Made by a program: the position numbers and the translations under genes. The notes under the pieces were generated by a model. It ran no database searches. It saw nothing but the letters and a program-made list of their open reading frames with translations, and was not told the origin of the DNA. Shown piece by piece: positions 22,635 to 27,549 of a DNA stretch of 27,549 nt. This DNA comes from Collinsella sp. (GTDB lineage: Bacteria > Actinomycetota > Coriobacteriia > Coriobacteriales > Coriobacteriaceae): assembly GCA_019414325.1 (NCBI GenBank), contig DXMG01000005.1, positions 1 to 27,549 on the forward strand, in the 5' to 3' direction. Each line of letters begins with the position of its first letter. Position 1 is the stretch's first letter.

Positions 22635-22673
22635 AAGGCGCGCTGCCTGCATCAACCGCAGGCAGCGCGCCTT
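22635..22673. terminator. bidirectional terminator between SDR and antiporter genes
   Basis: A perfect 16-bp stem AAGGCGCGCTGCCTGC/GCAGGCAGCGCGCCTT has a 7-base loop between two converging genes. The plus side is followed by CTATTATTT and the minus side by TTGCGTTGG. It works best for the SDR gene. Confidence 0.85.
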
Positions 22674-22711
22674 CTATTATTTGGACGGAACCCGTATCCC
22701 GGCATTCCTTA

Positions 22712-24273
22712 CTACTTACCGTCGTCGTCCTGGGCTTCATCGCGCGCGTAGAGCTCCAGCATGCGGCGGCGGTATTCGTGCACGGCGAGCTTGGCGCGCT
22801 CCAGGCGGCGGCGCTCACGCGGAGTCAGCTTGGACGGGTCGATCTCGTCGCCATAGGTCTTCTCGGCCAGCAAATGAGCGGCGTCCACGATACGGGCATC
22901 GATGTGCCCGCTTGCCGCCTCGGTCGAGAGGCGGTCGGCAATGGAATCAAGGGTAGGTATGCCGTCGAGCGAACGCCCATGTCCATGCGAGGTCAGCAGC
23001 TCGTGCTCGCGTGCGAGCAGGCTCGCCAAATCGTGATGGGCGCGCAAGATGTCAAGCGCATCGGATGGATGCTCGGCAACCTCTGCCACGGCGGCGACCG
23101 GTGCGGCGTCGACCACGCGGTAGAAGAGCTGCGCGAGCAGCGGCATCAAGAACACCGTGATGGCACCGGCGGCAACCATAACCGACGCAATATCTTGCGA
23201 CAGCGCGCCCGCGTTGACGGCAACGCTCGTCACGGCAACGATGATCGGAAGCGCCGTGGTGCAGTACAGGGCCACGGTAATGCGGCCATACGCCGACACA
23301 TCGCGCGTCGCAGGACAAATGCCCATAGAGACGAGGATGGGCACGGCACGAATAATCAGCAACGCCACGATAAAGCCCGTGAGCAAGCCCGGGCGCGACG
23401 CCACGGCCGTCAGGTCGATCTTTGCGCCCGATACGGTAAAGAACACCGGAATCAAAAAGCCGTAGGCCAGGCCGTCGAGCTTGGTCTCGAGCGTATGGTT
23501 GCCCTCGGGGATGATATAGCGCAGGACAAAGCCGGCGGCAAAAGAACCCAACACGATGTCGAGATCAAAGACGGCAGAGAACGCCACGAGCGTGACCAGG
23601 ATGAGCACCGTCAGGCGCACGAAGGTCTGCGACGTGGTGTCGGCGCGTTCCTCGATAAACGCAAAGAAGCGGCTGCCGACGCGCTTGGAGCGGCTTGGGA
23701 CCACGGCCAGCAACACGCAAACCACCGCAAACAAGCCAAGGATTACGAGCGTTTGGATGCCAGTGCGGGCAGACAGCAGCACCGACATGGCGAGCACGGG
23801 ACCGAGCTCGCCCCAAGTGCCATACGCGAGAATCGAGTCGCCCACACGCGTGCCGGTGAGCGAGCGCTCGCGCATGATGGGCACGAGCGTGCCGAGCGCC
23901 GTAGAAGTGAGGGCAAGCGTCACGGCGATACCGTCGAAATGACTGACCGAGAACCACGGGGTAAAGCGCACGGCAAGCCAGGCGATACCAAACGTGACGA
24001 CCCACGTCGCCAAGCCGTAGCGCCCCTCGACGCCCGTGATGCTCTTGGGTCGATCTCAAAGCCGGCAAGCAGGAACAAAAAGGCCAGGCCCAGCTCGGAC
24101 ACCAGCGAGACCTCAGCATCTACATGGATGACGCCGAGCATATGGGGTCCCAGTACCGCGCCGAGCACGAGCAAAAAGACCGTCTCGGGAACGGGTTTTC
24201 CGGGAATCGCCGAGGCGATAAAAGGACTCGCAAAGGCCACGAGTGCGATGATGGCGAGCGAAACGAATGCCAT
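22712..24273 (-). pseudogene. CPA2-type cation:proton antiporter, interrupted by one frameshift
   Basis: A Kef/NhaS-like sodium or potassium:proton antiporter of about 520 residues, split into two frames. Frame 1 starts at ATG 24273 (AAGG 6 bases upstream) and runs MAFVSLAIIALVAF through LGLAFLFLLAGFEIDP (residue 76), then becomes nonsense. The family sequence resumes in another frame as KSITGVEGRYGLATWVV and continues to the stop at 22712. Adding one base in GACCCAAGAGC (about 24046-24051) restores the protein. The membrane part has many hydrophobic segments, including GSFAAGFVLRYIIPEG. A charged cytoplasmic tail of about 130 residues follows. Either the gene is inactive or phase-variable, or the base was lost in sequencing. 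Confidence 0.82.
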
Positions 24274-24457
24274 GTGATGCCTTTCTCTTGTTTGCGCTTC
24301 ACTGTAGCACCCTCGCCGTCCTCAACGCGCCGAGAGCTGTCGTATCATAGTGAGGTTTACAAACATGTGGCTCAAGGCGACCGCAGGGCAGACCCCGCAA
24401 ACCGACCGCTGCCGCATACCGTACCGTACGCCCAACCGATCAGGAAGGCAGGAACCA
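24274..24457 (+). other. purL upstream region, no clear element
   Basis: This 184-base gap separates the divergent antiporter and purL genes. A possible TATCAT -10 box on the plus strand near 24342 has no good -35 partner. CGACCGC occurs twice as a direct repeat. I recognise no purine riboswitch or PurR-type operator. Confidence 0.3.
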
Positions 24458-27400
24458 ATGGTCTCTCGTATCTACGTGGAGAAGAAACCCGGGTTCGACG
24501 TCGAGGCTCAGCAGCTCAAGGGCGAGCTGACCGAAATTCTCGGCATCAAGGGCATCGAGGCCCTGAGGATTATCAACCGCTACGACGTCGAGGGCATCGA
24601 CAAGGAGCTTTTCCGGTCCTGCGTGCCGACCGTCTTTAGCGAGCCCCAGGTCGATGTGACCTACGACGAGCTCCCCGCAAGCGATGGCGCCGTCTTTGCC
24701 GTCGAATTCCTGCCTGGCCAGTTTGACCAGCGCGCCGACTCCGCCAGCGAGTGCGTGCAGCTCATCAGCCAGGGCGAGCGCCCCGCCGTGCGCTCCGCCA
24801 AGGTCTATATGATCTCGGGCGCTCTGGACGAGGCCGCCATCGATGCCATCAAGCACTACGTGGTGAACCCCGTCGAGGCGCGCATCGCCTCGCTCGACCT
24901 GCCCGAGACGCTGTACATGGAGACCCCCGAGCCCCAGCCCGTCGAGGTGCTCGACGGTTTCCGCGAGCTCGACGAAGCCGGCCTTGCCGCCTTTATTTCC
25001 GAGCGCGGCCTTGCCATGGACGAGGCGGACATCGCCTTCTGCCAGCAGTACTTCCGCGATGAGGATCGCGACCCCACCATCACCGAGATCCGCGTGATCG
25101 ACACCTACTGGTCTGATCACTGCCGCCACACCACCTTCGGCACCGTCCTGGACGACGTGACGATCGACGACGCCGTGGTGCAGCAGGCCTTCGACCGCTA
25201 CATGGAGATGCGCCACGAACTCGGTCGCGACACCAAGCCCGTCTGCCTCATGGACATGGGCACCATCGGCGCCAAGTACCTCAAGAAGACCGGCGTCATG
25301 ACCGATGTCGACGAGTCCGAGGAGATCAACGCCTGCACCGTCAAGGTGAAGGTCGATGTCGACGGCGAGGACCAGGACTGGCTGTTCCTCTTTAAGAACG
25401 AGACCCACAACCACCCGACCGAGATCGAGCCCTTCGGTGGTGCCGCCACCTGCGTGGGCGGTGCCATCCGCGACCCGCTGTCGGGCCGCAGCTACGTGTA
25501 CCAGGCCATGCGTGTCACCGGCGCCGGCGACCCCACCGTCCCCGTGTCCGAGACGCTCGAGGGCAAGCTGCCGCAGCGTAAGCTCGTGACCACTGCTGCC
25601 GCCGGCTACTCCAGCTACGGCAACCAGATCGGCCTTGCCACCGGTCAGGTCAACGAACTCTATCACCCCGGCTACGTCGCCAAGCGTATGGAGGTCGGCG
25701 CCGTCGTGGGCGCCACCCCGGCAAACCACGTGCGTCGCGAGTGCCCCGCCCCCACCGACAAGATCATCCTGCTGGGCGGCCGCACTGGCCGTGATGGCAT
25801 CGGTGGCGCTACCGGCTCTTCCAAGACCCAGAACACCGAGTCCATCGAGACCTCGGGTGCCGAGGTCCAGAAGGGCAACGCCCCGGTCGAGCGCAAGCTG
25901 CAGCGCCTGTTCCGCCGCGGCGACGCCTGCCGTCTGATCAAGCGCTGCAATGACTTTGGCGCTGGCGGCGTCTCGGTCGCCGTGGGCGAGCTTGCCGACG
26001 GCCTGTACGTGGACCTGGACACCGTGACCAAGAAGTACGACGGTCTTGACGGCACTGAGCTCGCCATCTCCGAGTCCCAGGAGCGCATGGCCTGCGCCGT
26101 CGCCGATGGTGACGTCGATGAGTTCATGGGCTACGCCGCCGAGGAGAACCTGGAGGCGACCGTCATCGCCGAGGTTACCGCCGAGCCGCGCATGCGCATG
26201 GCCTGGAACGGCGTCGCCATCGTCGACCTGTCCCGCGAGTTCCTCAACTCCAACGGTGCGCCCAAGCACCAGGTCGCCCACGTCTGCGCCCGTAGCGTGT
26301 GGCAGCCCAGCTGGGCCGGCACCACGCTTGCCGAGCGCATGACCTCGCTTGTCACCGACCTCAACGTCGCCTCCAACAAGGGCCTTTCCGAGCGCTTCGA
26401 CTCCACCATCGGCGCCGCGACCGTGCTCATGCCCTTTGGCGGCAAGACGCAGCTCACTCCGAGCTCTGCCATGGTCGCCAAGTTCCCCGTGGACGGCGAG
26501 ACCACCACGGCGAGCGCCATGGCATGGGGCTTCAACCCCTACCTGATGGAGGCCGACCAGTTTGCGGGCGCCTACCTGTCCGTAGTCGAGTCCATCGCCA
26601 AGCTCGTTGCCGCCGGCTTTGAGCACAAGCGCGCCTACCTCTCCTTCCAGGAGTACTTCGAGCGCCTGCGCACCGAGGCCGAGCGTTGGGGCAAGCCCAT
26701 GGCAGCCGTCCTGGGTGCCCTTATGGCCCAGGTCGATCTGGGTGCCGGCGCCATCGGCGGCAAGGACTCCATGAGCGGCTCCTTTGAGGACGAGGCCGGC
26801 GAGCTCAACGTTCCGCCGACCCTGATCAGCTTCGCTGTGGCCGTGGGCCGCGCGGCGCGCGCTGTCTCCCCTGAGTTCAAGGGCCTCACGCACCGCGTCG
26901 TCCGCATCGCCCCCGCTACCTATGGCGAGGACTACCGTCCCGACGCCCAGCAGCTGCTCGCCGCGTTTGACGCCGTCGAGGCGCTCACCGCCAACGGCAA
27001 CGCCCTGGCCATCTCCACGCCCGGCTACGGCTGCGGCGCCGAGAGCCTCTTTAAGATGTGCGTCGGTAACCAGATCGGTATCGAGCTTGCCGAGGATGTA
27101 GACGTGGAGAGCCTCTTCACCCCGCTCTACGGCAGCTTTATCGTCGAGCTCGCCGAGGATGCCGAGCTGCCCGAGGTCGCCGACGGCGTTGTCGTCGAGC
27201 CCCTGGGCACCACCGTCGAGGGCTATGTCATCGACACCGGCTCCGAGGTCATCGAGCTCTCCGAGCTTCAGGAGGCCTGGGAGAGCGGCATCGAGGGCGT
27301 CTTTGCCTACCGCAGCGCCGACGAGACCCCCGAGGTCGAGACCATCGACTTCCGCGCCAAGGACATCCACGTGTACGGCGGCGCCAAGATCGCCCGCCCG

Positions 27401-27549
27401 CGCGTGGTTATCCCCGTGTTCCCCGGCAACAACTGCGAGTACGATAGCGCCCGTGCCTTCCGCGCCGCCGGCGCCGAGGCCGACACCTTCGTGATCAACA
27501 ACCTCACGCCCGAGGCCGTCGCCGAGAGCACCCACGAGCTTGCCCGCCG
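24458..27549 (+). CDS. purL: phosphoribosylformylglycinamidine synthase, 3' end cut by the window
   Basis: This enzyme converts FGAR, glutamine and ATP to FGAM in purine synthesis. 1030 codons are present and the frame is open to the window edge. The N terminus (RIYVEKKPGFDVEAQQLKGEL) is a PurS-like domain. The catalytic region holds NETHNHPTEIEPFGGAAT (about residues 314-331), ECPAPTDKIILLGGRTGRDGIGG, and GGKDSMSGSF (about 767-776). A class I glutaminase begins at about 982 (PVFPGNNCEYDSARAFRAAGAEAD) and is cut before its nucleophilic Cys. This is the single-chain type of Clostridia, Bacteroides and Coriobacteria, not the separate PurS/PurQ/PurL of Bacillus. The start ATG at 24458 follows AGGAAGGCAGGA. 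Confidence 0.95.
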   Translation, partial: MVSRIYVEKKPGFDVEAQQLKGELTEILGIKGIEALRIINRYDVEGIDKELFRSCVPTVFSEPQVDVTYDELPASDGAVFAVEFLPGQFDQRADSASECVQLISQGERPAVRSAKVYMISGALDEAAIDAIKHYVVNPVEARIASLDLPETLYMETPEPQPVEVLDGFRELDEAGLAAFISERGLAMDEADIAFCQQYFRDEDRDPTITEIRVIDTYWSDHCRHTTFGTVLDDVTIDDAVVQQAFDRYMEMRHELGRDTKPVCLMDMGTIGAKYLKKTGVMTDVDESEEINACTVKVKVDVDGEDQDWLFLFKNETHNHPTEIEPFGGAATCVGGAIRDPLSGRSYVYQAMRVTGAGDPTVPVSETLEGKLPQRKLVTTAAAGYSSYGNQIGLATGQVNELYHPGYVAKRMEVGAVVGATPANHVRRECPAPTDKIILLGGRTGRDGIGGATGSSKTQNTESIETSGAEVQKGNAPVERKLQRLFRRGDACRLIKRCNDFGAGGVSVAVGELADGLYVDLDTVTKKYDGLDGTELAISESQERMACAVADGDVDEFMGYAAEENLEATVIAEVTAEPRMRMAWNGVAIVDLSREFLNSNGAPKHQVAHVCARSVWQPSWAGTTLAERMTSLVTDLNVASNKGLSERFDSTIGAATVLMPFGGKTQLTPSSAMVAKFPVDGETTTASAMAWGFNPYLMEADQFAGAYLSVVESIAKLVAAGFEHKRAYLSFQEYFERLRTEAERWGKPMAAVLGALMAQVDLGAGAIGGKDSMSGSFEDEAGELNVPPTLISFAVAVGRAARAVSPEFKGLTHRVVRIAPATYGEDYRPDAQQLLAAFDAVEALTANGNALAISTPGYGCGAESLFKMCVGNQIGIELAEDVDVESLFTPLYGSFIVELAEDAELPEVADGVVVEPLGTTVEGYVIDTGSEVIELSELQEAWESGIEGVFAYRSADETPEVETIDFRAKDIHVYGGAKIARPRVVIPVFPGNNCEYDSARAFRAAGAEADTFVINNLTPEAVAESTHELAR

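Noticed and set aside
24440..27535. A 1031-codon frame on the minus strand opposite purL
   Set aside because: It is the GC-rich mirror of purL, rich in Gly, Ala, Leu, Val and Asp, without domains. PurL motifs on the plus strand are unmistakable.

Overview
This 27.5 kb window is a chromosomal, mostly housekeeping segment of a GC-rich bacterium. Gene content and order, the clostridial-type single-chain PurL, the large RecJ-helicase fusion and GC-rich coding next to AT-richer promoters suggest a gut Coriobacteriia member, most likely Collinsella or a close relative. That assignment is inference; no rRNA or other firm taxonomic marker is present.

Left part (1-6100, nearly all on the minus strand). 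A possible cobalamin riboswitch runs off the left edge. It is followed by a membrane-anchored XRE-type regulator with a palindrome upstream. Next comes the translation operon infC-rpmI-rplT, in which infC appears to start at a rare ATA codon, with a structured leader. A tRNA-Leu(CAA), a transglutaminase-like protein, a long palindromic repeat, class II fructose-bisphosphate aldolase and a glyoxalase-II-like metallo-hydrolase complete this part.

Middle (6100-14700). The minus-strand run recJ-helicase fusion, bifunctional (p)ppGpp synthetase/hydrolase, metallo-hydrolase resembles the recJ/rel neighbourhood of Gram-positive bacteria. A small leader ORF overlaps the recJ start. Diverging from recJ is a BASS-family (bile acid:sodium symporter-like) transporter. 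Facing it is a two-gene unit of CutC and a GalT/HIT-like DUF4931 protein with only 3 bases between the genes.

Right-middle (14650-20130). This is a complete branched-chain amino-acid ABC transporter operon, livJ-livH-livM-livG-livF, on the minus strand. The permease and ATPase genes are tightly coupled. Several hairpins between livJ and livH could set the excess of binding protein. Palindromic intergenic elements flank the operon. Upstream of livJ lies a short decayed tail of a second livJ-like gene.

Right part (20280-27549). On the plus strand are homoserine dehydrogenase and a BaiA-like short-chain dehydrogenase. A CPA2-type cation:proton antiporter on the minus strand carries a one-base frameshift. 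Finally comes purL, cut by the window end inside its glutaminase domain.

No phage, CRISPR array, transposase or dedicated defence island is visible. The most interesting items are the RecJ-helicase fusion, the infC ATA start, the palindromic intergenic repeat family, the livJ relic and the antiporter frameshift.
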